Of a stretch of DNA of 21,308 nucleotides, positions 7,836 to 16,066 are shown piece after piece. Each line of letters begins with the position of its first letter. Positions within the stretch are counted from its first letter, which is position 1. A program made the translations under genes and the position numbers. This DNA is from Oscillibacter sp. CAG:241 (lineage in GTDB: Bacteria > Bacillota > Clostridia > Oscillospirales > Oscillospiraceae): the NCBI GenBank assembly GCA_000435975.1, contig FR884135.1:1-21308 (forward strand), in the 5' to 3' direction. The notes beneath the pieces were generated by a model. That model was given only the letters and a program-made list of their open reading frames with translations, was not told the DNA's origin and made no database searches.

Positions 7836-10800
7836 GTGAAGGCGCTGGTAAAAGAATTGCTGCACCTGACGGAGGTGCGGCAGCTGACAGAGGATGTACG
7901 CGGCGGCGTTTCGCCGGTGCTGGTCACCGGCGTGGGACCGGTCCACCGGGCCCAGGTGGAGGCGGCCCTGCACCGGGACAGCGGACGGCCCCTGTGGGTG
8001 CTGTGTGCCGACGAACGGGAGGTCCGGCGTCAGGCCGGTGATCTGGCCGTGCTTACCGGGGAGACGCCCCTGGTGCTCCCGGCCCGGGAGCTTCAGTGGC
8101 GGCCTATGGAGTCCAGCCGCCAGTGGGAAAACCAGCGGCTGGCGGCCCTGTACCGCCTGGCGGACAGCCCCGTGGTGGTCACTACCCCGGACGCGCTGGT
8201 GCAGCGGTGCATCCCGCCCCGGGTGCTGGAGCGGACGGCACTGACCCTGGCCGTGGGCCAGCAGTGGGACCTGAACGCCCTGACCCGGCGGCTGGCCGGA
8301 GCCGGATATACCCGCTGCGACCAGGTGGAGGGCCCGGGACAGTTCGCCCTGCGGGGCGGCATCCTGGACGTGTTCTCCCCGGGCATGGAGCAGCCGGTGC
8401 GCTGCGAATTTTTCGACGACGAGATCGACTCCCTGGGCATATTTGACGCCGCCACCCAGCGCCGGGTGGAAAACCGCCGGGAGGCGCTGCTGCTTCCGGC
8501 GGCGGAGGTATTGCCCGGCTGGGAGGAGCATACGGCGGAGGACGCCGCCGCCCGGCTGGAGGCCGCAGTGAAGCGCCTTGCCCGGAGGCAGGGCACCCAG
8601 GCCCTGCGGGACCTGCTGACCGCCGATGCCGCCCTGCTGCGCCAGGGGGTCACCCCCAACGGCGCGGACCGCTGCATGGCGGCGGTGTACCCGGAAAAGA
8701 CCACCGCCCTGGACTATCTGCCCGCGGATGCCCTGATCTGCGTGGAGGACAGCGGCCGCACAGCGGAGGCCCTGCGGGGCTGGCTGTGGCAGCTGAAGGA
8801 GGACGTGTCCGCCGGAATGGAGGCGGGCTTTCTGGCCGGTGAGCTGGCGGATTTTGCCGCCTCGGAGCCGGAGCTGGCCCTGGGGCTGGAAAAGCACCCG
8901 GTGGTGCAGCTGGACGGTCTCACCACCGGGCGGCAGCTGCTGCAGCCCCGGGACCTTCTCCAGCTGACGGCCAAGCAGCTGTCCAGCTACGGCGGCTCCC
9001 TGGAGCTGGCCTGCACGGACCTGACCCACTATCTCACGTCGGGCTACCGGGTGATGGTGCTGTGCGGCGGCGAGGTCCGGGCCCGGAACCTCCGCCGGAT
9101 GCTGGCGGACCGGAAAATCCCCGCCGCCGTGGACCTGTCCGGGGAAAAGTCCCCGGAAAAGGGCACGGTGCTCATTGCTGTGGGAGCCCTGTCCGCCGGG
9201 TGCGAATATCCGGAGGGGCGGCTGGCGGTGCTGACGGAGGGACAGCTGACCACGCCCCTGTCCGGCCGGGCCAAAAAGCCCCGGCCCAGGCGGGACAGCA
9301 ATCAGCAGAAGCTCCAGTCCTACACGGACCTGACCCCCGGGGACCTGGTGGTCCACGCCCATCACGGCATCGGCCGGTTCGTGGCCATGCTGCGCATGCC
9401 GGTGGACGGGGTGGAAAAGGACTATATCAAGATCGCCTATGCCGGGCAGGACGTGCTGTACGTTCCGGCCACGTCTCTGGACCTGGTCAGCAAGTACATC
9501 GGCCCCGGCGAGGACAACGAGCGCACCAAGCTCAATAAGCTGGGGGGCACCGAGTGGGCCAAGACCACCCGCAAGGCCAAGGCTGCCGCCAAGGACCTGG
9601 CCGAGGGCCTGATCCGGCTGTATGCCCAGCGCCAGCGGCTGGCAGGCCATGCCTTCTCGCCGGACAGCCCCTGGCAGCAGGAGTTTGAGGACGCCTTCCC
9701 CTACACGGAGACCGACGACCAGCTCCAGGCCATCCGGGACATCAAGGCCGATATGGAGCAGCCCCGGCCCATGGACCGGCTGCTGTGCGGAGACGTGGGC
9801 TACGGCAAGACCGAGGTGGCCCTGCGGGCGGTGATGAAGTGCATTCTGGACGGCAAGCAGGCCGCCATTCTGGTGCCCACCACCGTCCTGGCCCAGCAGC
9901 ACTATGCCACGGCGGTGAACCGGTTCCGGTCCTTCCCGGTGAACATCGAGGTGCTCTCCCGGTTCCGGACCCCCGCCCAGGTGCGGGACATTCTGGCCCG
10001 GACCCAGGCGGGAAAGGTGGACCTGCTGATCGGCACCCACAAGCTTCTGCAGAAGGACCTGCAATTTCACGACCTGGGGCTGCTGGTCATCGACGAGGAG
10101 CAGCGCTTCGGCGTTACCCACAAGGAAAAGCTCCGGGAGCGGGCCCGGCAGGTGGACACCCTGACCCTGTCCGCCACCCCCATTCCCCGGACTCTGAATA
10201 TGGCCCTGTCCGGCATCCGGGACATGAGCACCATCGAGGAGCCGCCCCACGACCGCCAGCCGGTGCAGACCTATGTGATGGAGCACGAGTGGCCCGTCAT
10301 TGCCGAGGCCATCCGCCGGGAGCTGAGCCGGGGCGGCCAGGTATATTACCTGCACAACCGGGTGGAGAACATCGAGTCCACCGCCGGACGCCTGCGGCAG
10401 TGGCTGGGGGAGGACGCGGCCATCGGCATTGCCCACGGCAAAATGGCCGAGCGGGAGCTGAGCTCCGTCATGCAGCAGATGGCCGACGGCGAGATCCAGG
10501 TGCTGGTGTGCACCACCATCATCGAGACCGGCATCGATATCCCCAACGTCAACACCCTGATCATCGAGGACGCGGACCGGCTGGGCCTGTCCCAGCTGCA
10601 CCAGATCCGGGGCCGCATCGGCCGCAGCGCCCGCCGGGCGTATGCCTATCTGACCTATCGCCCCGGCAAGGTGCTGACGGAGGTGGCCGGCAAGCGCCTG
10701 TCCGCCATCCGGGAGTATGTGGCCTTCGGCTCCGGCTTCCGCATTGCCATGCGGGACCTGGAGATCCGCGGGGCGGGGAACCTGCTGGGCCCGGAGCAGT

Positions 10801-11375
10801 CCGGCTATCTGATGAGTGTGGGCTACGACATGTATCTGCGGCTGCTGAACGACGCGGTGCTGGAGCAGCAGGGGAGGGGAAAGGACATCCGCCCCGACTG
10901 CTCGGCGGACCTGGCCACCTCCGCCCACATTCCGGAGCGGTATGTGCCCTCCGCCCACCAGCGCATGGACCTGTACCGCCGCATGGCGGCCATCCGCACC
11001 ACGGAGGAGGCGTCGGACCTGGTGGACGAGCTGACGGACCGCTACGGCGACCCGCCCAAGCCGGTGATGGCCCTGCTGGACGTGGCCCTGCTGCGGGCCG
11101 CCGCCGCCGAGGTGTTCATCACCGATATCACCCAGAGGGCCGGTGTGGTGGCCTTCACCTTTGACAGCCGCGTGGACGTACCCAGCCTGATGGCCGTGTG
11201 CTCCATGCCCGGCTACCGCAATCGCCTGCGTCTGTCCGCCGGGGAGCCTCCCCGGCTCCGGCTGCACCTGGCCCCCGGGGAGGATGCCCTCTCCGCTGCC
11301 GGGAAGCTGACGGAGGAGCTGCGGCTGAAAAAAGAAGAGCTGGGCAAAGCTGCCCGGGAAGGAGATAACTTATGA
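7836..11375 (+). CDS. mfd: Transcription-repair coupling factor Mfd
   Basis: This encodes 1179 residues, matching the usual Mfd length of about 1150-1180. The start is GTG at 7836 because GGGAGG sits 6-8 nt upstream; a longer frame from TTG at 7809 would place that site inside the gene. Mfd removes RNA polymerase stalled at DNA lesions and recruits UvrA for nucleotide excision repair. Visible parts: an N-terminal UvrB-like region without helicase motifs (about 1-420); the RNA-polymerase interaction domain beginning near D498 with DLTPGDLVVHAHHGIGRF; the translocase with Walker A GDVGYGKTE (652-660), DEEQ (753-756), SATPIPRTL and motif VI QIRGRIGRS (923-931); and the C-terminal TRCF domain. 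The stop overlaps the next start as ATGA, so the foldase gene is translationally coupled to it. Identification is secure. Confidence 0.98.
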   Translation: MKALVKELLHLTEVRQLTEDVRGGVSPVLVTGVGPVHRAQVEAALHRDSGRPLWVLCADEREVRRQAGDLAVLTGETPLVLPARELQWRPMESSRQWENQRLAALYRLADSPVVVTTPDALVQRCIPPRVLERTALTLAVGQQWDLNALTRRLAGAGYTRCDQVEGPGQFALRGGILDVFSPGMEQPVRCEFFDDEIDSLGIFDAATQRRVENRREALLLPAAEVLPGWEEHTAEDAAARLEAAVKRLARRQGTQALRDLLTADAALLRQGVTPNGADRCMAAVYPEKTTALDYLPADALICVEDSGRTAEALRGWLWQLKEDVSAGMEAGFLAGELADFAASEPELALGLEKHPVVQLDGLTTGRQLLQPRDLLQLTAKQLSSYGGSLELACTDLTHYLTSGYRVMVLCGGEVRARNLRRMLADRKIPAAVDLSGEKSPEKGTVLIAVGALSAGCEYPEGRLAVLTEGQLTTPLSGRAKKPRPRRDSNQQKLQSYTDLTPGDLVVHAHHGIGRFVAMLRMPVDGVEKDYIKIAYAGQDVLYVPATSLDLVSKYIGPGEDNERTKLNKLGGTEWAKTTRKAKAAAKDLAEGLIRLYAQRQRLAGHAFSPDSPWQQEFEDAFPYTETDDQLQAIRDIKADMEQPRPMDRLLCGDVGYGKTEVALRAVMKCILDGKQAAILVPTTVLAQQHYATAVNRFRSFPVNIEVLSRFRTPAQVRDILARTQAGKVDLLIGTHKLLQKDLQFHDLGLLVIDEEQRFGVTHKEKLRERARQVDTLTLSATPIPRTLNMALSGIRDMSTIEEPPHDRQPVQTYVMEHEWPVIAEAIRRELSRGGQVYYLHNRVENIESTAGRLRQWLGEDAAIGIAHGKMAERELSSVMQQMADGEIQVLVCTTIIETGIDIPNVNTLIIEDADRLGLSQLHQIRGRIGRSARRAYAYLTYRPGKVLTEVAGKRLSAIREYVAFGSGFRIAMRDLEIRGAGNLLGPEQSGYLMSVGYDMYLRLLNDAVLEQQGRGKDIRPDCSADLATSAHIPERYVPSAHQRMDLYRRMAAIRTTEEASDLVDELTDRYGDPPKPVMALLDVALLRAAAAEVFITDITQRAGVVAFTFDSRVDVPSLMAVCSMPGYRNRLRLSAGEPPRLRLHLAPGEDALSAAGKLTEELRLKKEELGKAAREGDNL

Positions 11376-12418
11376 AAAAAGCATGGATCCGTCTGGCCGC
11401 CTCGGTGGTCCTGTCCGCACTGCTGGTGGTGGGCATTTCCGCCAGCGGTATCCTTACCAACGGCCACCGCACCGACGGCCTGTTCTATCAGGCCAGCGGC
11501 ATCCGGCCCGACGCCGAGCTGCTGACCGTCAACGGAGAGACCATTGACGCCGAGGAGTATCTGTATTGGCTGGCCTATGACTGCGAGTATCTGGCGTACA
11601 ACGTTCAGGACCTTGACTTTGACGCGGAGCTGTCCGAGGGGATGACCTACGGGGCCTATGCCAAGCAAGACGCCCTGGAGACCGTGAAGCTGTACGCCGT
11701 GGTCCGCCAGTGGGCCAAGCGGGGGAATGTGACCCTGTCCGACACCGACCGGGAGGCTCTGGAAAACCAGCGCCAGCAGTATATCACCTATTACGGCAGC
11801 CAGGAGGCCTACAGCAAGCAGATCCAGGGCATGGGCGTGTCGGAGGCCATGTTCGACGCCATCAGCCGGGGCTATTACCTGTATGCCGGGGTGCGTCAGG
11901 CGTTCTGTACCCCCGGCAGCGCTCTGTACCCTGCCCAGGAGGACATTGACGCCCTGGCCCGGCAGAAGGGCTATGCCACCAGTCTGCTGCTGTACTGGCC
12001 CCTGGACGGCCAGGATGACGACAACACCCGCCTGGCGGCCGAGAGCTTTGCCCAGCAGCTGCGGGACGCCCAGGACGTTACCGCCGCATATCTGGACCTG
12101 GCGGGCCAGCTGGGCATGGAGGACGTGACGGAGGCCGGCGTCACCGCCTCCGCCGGGGACATGGGCGAGACCCTGTCCGCCGCCGTGTCGGCGCTGGAGC
12201 CCGGCCAGGTCAGCGATGTCATCGACACCGGCAGCGCCCTGTATGTGGCCGTGGGCAAGGAGCTGGACCAGTCCGCCGTGGTCAATGCCCTGTTTGAAAC
12301 GCAAATCAAGGCCGCCGTGGCCGACGCAAAGGTGGAATACAACACCCGCCTGTTCAACAAGCTGGACCCCGGTGCCTTTTATACCAGGCTCCAGGAGGCC
12401 CGTTCGGCTCTCTCCTGA
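11372..12418 (+). CDS. Membrane-anchored PrsA/SurA-like foldase (peptidylprolyl isomerase family)
   Basis: This encodes 348 residues. It starts with the ATG overlapping the mfd stop, 7 nt after AAGGAG. An N-terminal hydrophobic stretch (about 5-26) without a lipobox cysteine suggests a membrane anchor or uncleaved signal, placing the rest outside the membrane. The N-terminal SurA-like helical region (about 50-180) begins with LLTVNGETIDAEEYLYWLAY. The region 190-300 resembles a parvulin (PpiC) domain: a LARQKGYATSLLLYWP strand, then GDMGETLSAAVSALEPGQVSDVIDTGSALYVAVG, which fits the typical end of that domain. Several catalytic-type parvulin residues are not obvious, so it may be a chaperone rather than an active isomerase. 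Following mfd is a common place for this family in Clostridia. It likely helps fold exported proteins. Confidence 0.8.
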   Translation: MKKAWIRLAASVVLSALLVVGISASGILTNGHRTDGLFYQASGIRPDAELLTVNGETIDAEEYLYWLAYDCEYLAYNVQDLDFDAELSEGMTYGAYAKQDALETVKLYAVVRQWAKRGNVTLSDTDREALENQRQQYITYYGSQEAYSKQIQGMGVSEAMFDAISRGYYLYAGVRQAFCTPGSALYPAQEDIDALARQKGYATSLLLYWPLDGQDDDNTRLAAESFAQQLRDAQDVTAAYLDLAGQLGMEDVTEAGVTASAGDMGETLSAAVSALEPGQVSDVIDTGSALYVAVGKELDQSAVVNALFETQIKAAVADAKVEYNTRLFNKLDPGAFYTRLQEARSALS

Positions 12419-12427
12419 GGAAAATAG

Positions 12428-12455
12428 TTTGTTAATTTTTAGTCAAACTAACAAA
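12428..12455. promoter_or_regulatory. Candidate redox-type operator (Rex-like half-sites) upstream of thiolase
   Basis: In the 175-bp gap before the thiolase gene, TTTGTTA (12428-12434) and TAACAAA (12449-12455) form an inverted repeat, and TAGTTTG (12425-12431) with CAAACTA (12444-12450) form an overlapping one. TTGTTAA at 12429-12435 equals a Rex half-site (consensus TTGTTAA-N4-TTAACAA), but the partner at the correct spacing, TAGTCAA (12440-12446), is poor. Rex controls thiolase and butyrate genes in clostridia, which makes the position suggestive. The rest of the gap holds the thiolase promoter and no gene. Confidence 0.3.
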
Positions 12456-12514
12456 GGAACCGGGTTATTTCCTGTTCAGTCCTACGATTTTTCAGCGCGG
12501 AGCAATTCTGGGGG

Positions 12515-12543
12515 TTGACTATTCGACCGAAAATGACTACGAT
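12515..12543 (+). promoter_or_regulatory. Promoter of the thiolase gene
   Basis: TTGACT (12515-12520), a 17-bp spacer and TACGAT (12538-12543) place the transcript start near 12550. AGGAGG (12577-12582) lies 11 nt before the ATG. Confidence 0.65.
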
Positions 12544-12593
12544 ATAGGTACAGAGTAGAACCCCAAAACCAAATGTAGGAGGATAATTCCATC

Positions 12594-13850
12594 ATGAAAG
12601 ATCTGTATGTCGTCAATTGCTGCCGTACCGCTATCGGCTCCTTCGGTGGTTCCCTGAAGAACACCCCCGCCGCCGAGATGGGCGCCGTGGTGGTGAAGGA
12701 GGCCCTCAAGCGTGCCAATATCGCCCCCGAAAACGTGGATGAGGTTATGTTCGGCTGCATCCTGACCGCTGCCCAGGGCCAGAACGTTGCCCGCCAGGTG
12801 GCCATCAAGGCTGGTATCCCCTATTCCGTTCCCGCTTACACCGTGGGCATGGTCTGCGGCTCCGGCATGAAGTCTGTCATCGAGGGCGCCCGCTCCATCC
12901 TGGCCGGCGATTCCGACGTGGTGGTCTGCGGCGGTACCGAGAACATGAGCGCCGCTCCCTTTGCCTCCATGGACGCCCGCTGGGGCGCTCGCATGGGCGA
13001 CAAGAAGCTGGTGGACACCATGATCAAGGACGGCCTGTGGGACGCCTATAACAACTATCACATGGGCACCACCGCCGAGAACATCAACGATATCTGGGGC
13101 ATCACCCGCGAGGAGCAGGACGCCTTCGCCGCCGCTTCCCAGCAGAAGACCGAGGCCGCCCAGAAGGCCGGCCGCTTCGACGACGAGATCGTCCCCGTGA
13201 TGGTCAAGGTCAAGAAGGAAATGGTCCCCTTCGCCAAGGATGAGTATCCCAAGGCCGGCGTCACCAAGGAAGGCATTGCCAAGCTGCGCGGCGCCTTCCC
13301 CGTCAGCCCCGAGTCCCCCAATCCCCAGGTGGTGAACACCTTTGAGCCCACCGGCATCCAGGAAGCCGCCGATAAGGGTCAGCCCCGCGTCACCGCTGCC
13401 AACGCCTCCGGCATCAACGACGGCGCTGCCGCCATCGTGCTGGCTTCCGGCGAGGCTGTGGAGAAGTACGGTCTGAAGCCCATGGCCAAGCTCATCGGCT
13501 GGGGCCAGGGCGGCGTGGATCCCAAGATCATGGGCGTGGGCCCCGTGCCCGCTACCCGTCAAGCTCTGAAGAAGGCCGGCCTGACCATCGAGGACATGGA
13601 CCTGGTGGAGGCCAACGAGGCCTTTGCCGCTCAGTCCATCGCCGTGGCCCGCGAGCTGCACTTTGACATGAGCAAGGTCAACGTCAACGGCGGCGCCATC
13701 GCTCTGGGTCACCCCGTGGGTGCCTCCGGCGCCCGGATCATCGTCACCCTGCTGCACGAGATGCAGAAGCGTCCCGAGGCCAAGCGCGGCCTGGCCACTC
13801 TGTGCATCGGCGGCGGCATGGGCGTTGCCACCATCTACGAGAAGTGCTGA
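12594..13850 (+). CDS. thlA: Acetyl-CoA acetyltransferase (biosynthetic thiolase)
   Basis: This encodes 418 residues. It condenses two acetyl-CoA to acetoacetyl-CoA, the first step of butyrate formation and related C4 pathways in the cytoplasm. The acylated cysteine is C88 in GMVCGSGMKSV; NEAFA (341-345), H373 in GGAIALGHPVGASGAR and C404 in LCIGGGMG complete the catalytic set. It is about 25 residues longer than the usual 390-395; the extra length is a segment at about 236-263 (FPVSPESPNPQ...DKGQPR) just before VTAANASGIND. Codon use differs from its neighbours: arginine is mostly CGC/CGT instead of CGG, as in very highly expressed genes. It has its own promoter and a strong terminator, and no other butyrate genes lie next to it. 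The symbol is used for family role; atoB is equally possible. Confidence 0.95.
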   Translation: MKDLYVVNCCRTAIGSFGGSLKNTPAAEMGAVVVKEALKRANIAPENVDEVMFGCILTAAQGQNVARQVAIKAGIPYSVPAYTVGMVCGSGMKSVIEGARSILAGDSDVVVCGGTENMSAAPFASMDARWGARMGDKKLVDTMIKDGLWDAYNNYHMGTTAENINDIWGITREEQDAFAAASQQKTEAAQKAGRFDDEIVPVMVKVKKEMVPFAKDEYPKAGVTKEGIAKLRGAFPVSPESPNPQVVNTFEPTGIQEAADKGQPRVTAANASGINDGAAAIVLASGEAVEKYGLKPMAKLIGWGQGGVDPKIMGVGPVPATRQALKKAGLTIEDMDLVEANEAFAAQSIAVARELHFDMSKVNVNGGAIALGHPVGASGARIIVTLLHEMQKRPEAKRGLATLCIGGGMGVATIYEKC

Positions 13851-13878
13851 ACAGCCCAGCGGCTTAACGCAAACGAAT

Positions 13879-13918
13879 AAAAATCTCCCCGGCAGCCAGT
13901 CTGCCGGGGAGATTTTTT
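13879..13918 (+). terminator. Rho-independent terminator after the thiolase gene
   Basis: A perfect stem of up to 17 bp (arms 13879-13895 and 13901-13917), a loop of CCAGT and a run of six T (13913-13918) lie 28 nt past the stop. This is a textbook intrinsic terminator. Confidence 0.95.
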
Positions 13919-14058
13919 ACCCGCTTCGCCTGCATGGCGGCAGCAGCGGGGCCATATACTGGGTGCTGCAGGGCAGTGTGCGCCGGTAATGGACAATGCG
14001 GCGCGATACTGTACAACGAACGAGGGACTTATCGGGAGAAAAATGTTGATTTTCCGGG

Positions 14059-14087
14059 TTGACAGACGAGTCTAAACGTGATAAAGT
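14059..14087 (+). promoter_or_regulatory. Upstream candidate promoter for the O-antigen ligase gene
   Basis: A perfect -35 TTGACA (14059-14064), a 17-bp spacer and TAAAGT (14082-14087). The palindrome AGAC-GA-GTCT at 14064-14073 overlaps the end of the -35 box and could be an operator. Confidence 0.45.
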
Positions 14088-14161
14088 ACACGATACTGGG
14101 TCGCTGGGCCCTTGTGGGTGACGAAATGCCCCAAATGTTTACAAATTTTTCAAACTTTTTA

Positions 14162-14170
14162 TGATATAAT
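14162..14170 (+). promoter_or_regulatory. Proximal extended -10 promoter for the O-antigen ligase gene
   Basis: TATAAT (14165-14170) is preceded by TGA, giving an extended -10 (TGN). The nearest -35-like box, TTTACA (14138-14143), is 21 bp away and too far to be used normally, so this would rely on the extended -10. Transcription would start near 14177, leaving a leader of about 120 nt. Confidence 0.55.
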
Positions 14171-14213
14171 ACCCTGGGAAGTGGGTTTGAGGCCCCGCAC
14201 CTGACAGGAAGGG

Positions 14214-14404
14214 ATGCGCCGGGCCCGACGATGAAAAAAGAATTTTTCCAAGTATCTAAAAAGGTAGTTTCTGCGGTAAAGGAGCGCAGTGTGCTATGTG
14301 GATGCCGTCTCTTGATCTGGCGGGGGGCCTGTGGGCCCGGGCGCGCCGGACTTTGTATACATTTTTTTTCCGGCTTAGCCGGTATGCACAGCGGTTCTGG
14401 CTGA
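14214..14404 (+). other. Leader mini-ORFs overlapping the O-antigen ligase gene
   Basis: AGGAAGG precedes ATG at 14214, which opens a six-codon frame MRRARR ending in TGA at 14234. That stop overlaps, as ATGA, an ATG at 14231 that opens a 57-codon frame (MKKEFFQVSKK...) ending at 14404, inside the ligase gene in another frame. The first 22 codons or so of that frame are unusually AT-rich for this genome. A T8 run (14362-14369) lies in the overlap; one extra T would fuse the 57-codon frame to the ligase frame. This may be a leader that controls translation, a frameshifted true N-terminus, or chance. Confidence 0.35.
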
Positions 14405-15750
14405 GCCGCGCATATTTTCCCATACTGCTGACGGTGGCGGGGGCGTTTATGGCTGCGGGGCAGCCGGTCTATGGTGTGGTGGCCCTGGGCTGCATCGTCA
14501 TCTGGCTGCTGGCCGCCTGCCCGGATCTGTTGGCTCCGGTGTGCCCGTTTTTCATGGCGTTTCTCATGTCCACCCAGTGCTACGGGCAGCTGTCGGACTT
14601 CTTGCCCTGCGCGGCCCTGGTGCCGCCGCTGGTGCTGGCGCTTCTGTGGCACTTTGCCGTGTGGCCGGTGACGCTTCGCCTGGGCCGCAGCGGCATGGGC
14701 CTGGCCCTGGTGTCCATCGCCACCCTGTTGGGCGGCTGCGACGTGATCACCCGGAAGCAGGCCGTGGAGCCTCTGTCCCTGTACTATACCCTGGGCCTGG
14801 GGGTGGGGATGCTGGTGCTGTATGTGTTGTTCCGCTCCCACCTGACAGAGAAGCGGACCTATGACCTGCACCGGCGGTTTGCCGGGATTTTCTGCGCCCT
14901 GGGCATGTGCATGGCTCTGGCGGTGCTGCTGGCCTATCTGAAGGCGTGGCTGGCAAACGGAGCCGTGGTCGGTGTGCTGTATCTGTCCTATCGGAACTTT
15001 GCCACATCCGTTCTGCTGACGGCGCTGCCTATGCCGTTTTATCTGAGCCTGAAGCACCGGGGCCATCTGGTCACCGGCGGGGTGATGGCTCTGGCCCTGG
15101 CACTGACGGGCAGCCGCAGCGCGCTGCTGTTCGGCGCGGTGATCCTGGCCCTGTGCGGCGTGTATCTGATGCGTCACGGCGTCATCAGCCGCCGGTGCCT
15201 GACGGCCCTGGCCGTGGCCGCCGGGATCGCTGTTCTGGCGGCGGGCCCCGTGGTGCTGCAATGGGTGCTCCACAGCCGTATGGGCGAGGACATCCAGGAC
15301 AGCAACTCCGACCGGCTCCAGTTTCTGGCCCGGGCGGTGGATGATTTCCTGCGGCATCCGGTATTCGGCATCGGCCTGTGCAGCACCCGGAACGCCGATG
15401 TGTTCAGCGGCGTGGAGGGCAGCATGGTGTTCTACCACAACAGCGTGGCCCAGGTCATGGGCAGTATGGGCCTGGTGGGCATCGTAGCCTACGGACGGCT
15501 GCTCCACGACCGCATTGCTCTGCTGCGGGAGGGCGGCCGCGACCCGTTCATGCAGGCGCTGGCCGTGTCGTATCTGGGCATGGTGCTGATCTCCCTGTGC
15601 AATCCCGGCGAGTTCTGCCCCTTCCCCAACGCTGCCATGATGGTGATGCTGTTTGCTCAGGCGGAGGAGGCCGTGGGAGACGTGGCTGTCCCTGTGCGGC
15701 AGCTGCTGGTGCGTCATCTGGGCGCTCCCGCAGGGTTCCTGCAGTTTTGA
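14296..15750 (+). CDS. O-antigen ligase/polymerase-like membrane protein (Wzy_C family)
   Basis: This encodes 484 residues from ATG 14296, with AAAGGAG 11 nt upstream. An in-frame stop at 14257 prevents a longer start in this frame. About ten or more hydrophobic helices run from residue 40 to 455. The Wzy_C signature is clear: TGSRSALLFGAV (271-282), then an outside loop with SDRLQFLARAVDDFLRHPVFGIG (338-360) and FYHNSVAQVMGSMGLVGIVAY (379-399). Arg274, Arg340 and His381 are the likely functional residues by comparison with WaaL/Wzy proteins. Such proteins transfer or polymerise lipid-linked glycans on the outer face of the membrane; in a Gram-positive this suggests capsule, teichoic or other wall glycans. 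No glycosyltransferase genes flank it. The N-terminus is uncertain because of the overlapping leader frame at 14231. Confidence 0.85.
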   Translation: MWMPSLDLAGGLWARARRTLYTFFFRLSRYAQRFWLSRAYFPILLTVAGAFMAAGQPVYGVVALGCIVIWLLAACPDLLAPVCPFFMAFLMSTQCYGQLSDFLPCAALVPPLVLALLWHFAVWPVTLRLGRSGMGLALVSIATLLGGCDVITRKQAVEPLSLYYTLGLGVGMLVLYVLFRSHLTEKRTYDLHRRFAGIFCALGMCMALAVLLAYLKAWLANGAVVGVLYLSYRNFATSVLLTALPMPFYLSLKHRGHLVTGGVMALALALTGSRSALLFGAVILALCGVYLMRHGVISRRCLTALAVAAGIAVLAAGPVVLQWVLHSRMGEDIQDSNSDRLQFLARAVDDFLRHPVFGIGLCSTRNADVFSGVEGSMVFYHNSVAQVMGSMGLVGIVAYGRLLHDRIALLREGGRDPFMQALAVSYLGMVLISLCNPGEFCPFPNAAMMVMLFAQAEEAVGDVAVPVRQLLVRHLGAPAGFLQF

Positions 15751-15767
15751 AAACGTAGTTATAACAT

Positions 15768-15815
15768 AGTAAGATGCGGTGCAGTCCCTTTTCGGAGACT
15801 GCACCGCATCTTACT
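15768..15815. terminator. Bidirectional terminator between convergent genes
   Basis: A perfect 19-bp stem (arms 15768-15786 and 15797-15815) with a 10-nt loop lies between the O-antigen ligase stop (15750) and the stop of the small membrane protein (15823), which read toward each other. T-rich sequence is modest on both sides. Confidence 0.75.
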
Positions 15816-15822
15816 TTACATG

Positions 15823-16056
15823 CTATTCGCCGTTGTCCAGCAGGTATTGCAGCCGCCGGAAGCTGCGCCGGGCCAGCAGAAAGCCCACAACCGCCAGCAG
15901 CAGGCACGCTGCTCCCAGCAGGAAGGTCCGGGCGTCCAGGGCCGCATGTTCGCATAGGAAGGAGAAAATGCGGTACGCCCCCATGACCAGCAGAATACCC
16001 AGCACCAGCAGGGCCACCAGCACGGTCATATCCGTGCACTCGTCGATCCGTTTCAT
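15823..16056 (-). CDS. Small two-helix membrane protein of unknown function
   Basis: This encodes 77 residues. The start at 16056 follows GAGGAGGGG at short spacing. Two hydrophobic helices are seen (about 11-28 and 44-61), the first preceded by an acidic MKRIDECTD end and the second followed by a basic RRSFRRLQ stretch. It lies 10 nt after the PfkB kinase stop on the same strand, and its ribosome binding site lies in that gap, so the two are almost certainly one operon. I do not recognise the family. Confidence 0.7.
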   Translation of the reverse strand: MKRIDECTDMTVLVALLVLGILLVMGAYRIFSFLCEHAALDARTFLLGAACLLLAVVGFLLARRSFRRLQYLLDNGE

Positions 16057-16066
16057 ATGCCCCTCC

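Larger units (their letters stand above)
13919..14230. other. Intergenic region before the O-antigen ligase gene
   Basis: About 310 bp without a convincing gene. It holds two candidate plus-strand promoters (14059-14087 and 14162-14170) and a small palindrome, AGAC-GA-GTCT (14064-14073), just downstream of the first -35 box. The left half (13919-14040) is GC-rich and shows no feature I can name. Confidence 0.6.

Noticed and set aside
7785..11267. Long minus-strand open frame opposite mfd
   Set aside because: The plus strand encodes a full-length, motif-complete Mfd; the opposite frame is compositional, rich in Gly, Gln and His.
12537..13757. Minus-strand open frame opposite the thiolase
   Set aside because: Low-complexity antisense shadow of a highly codon-biased gene; no start context or domain.
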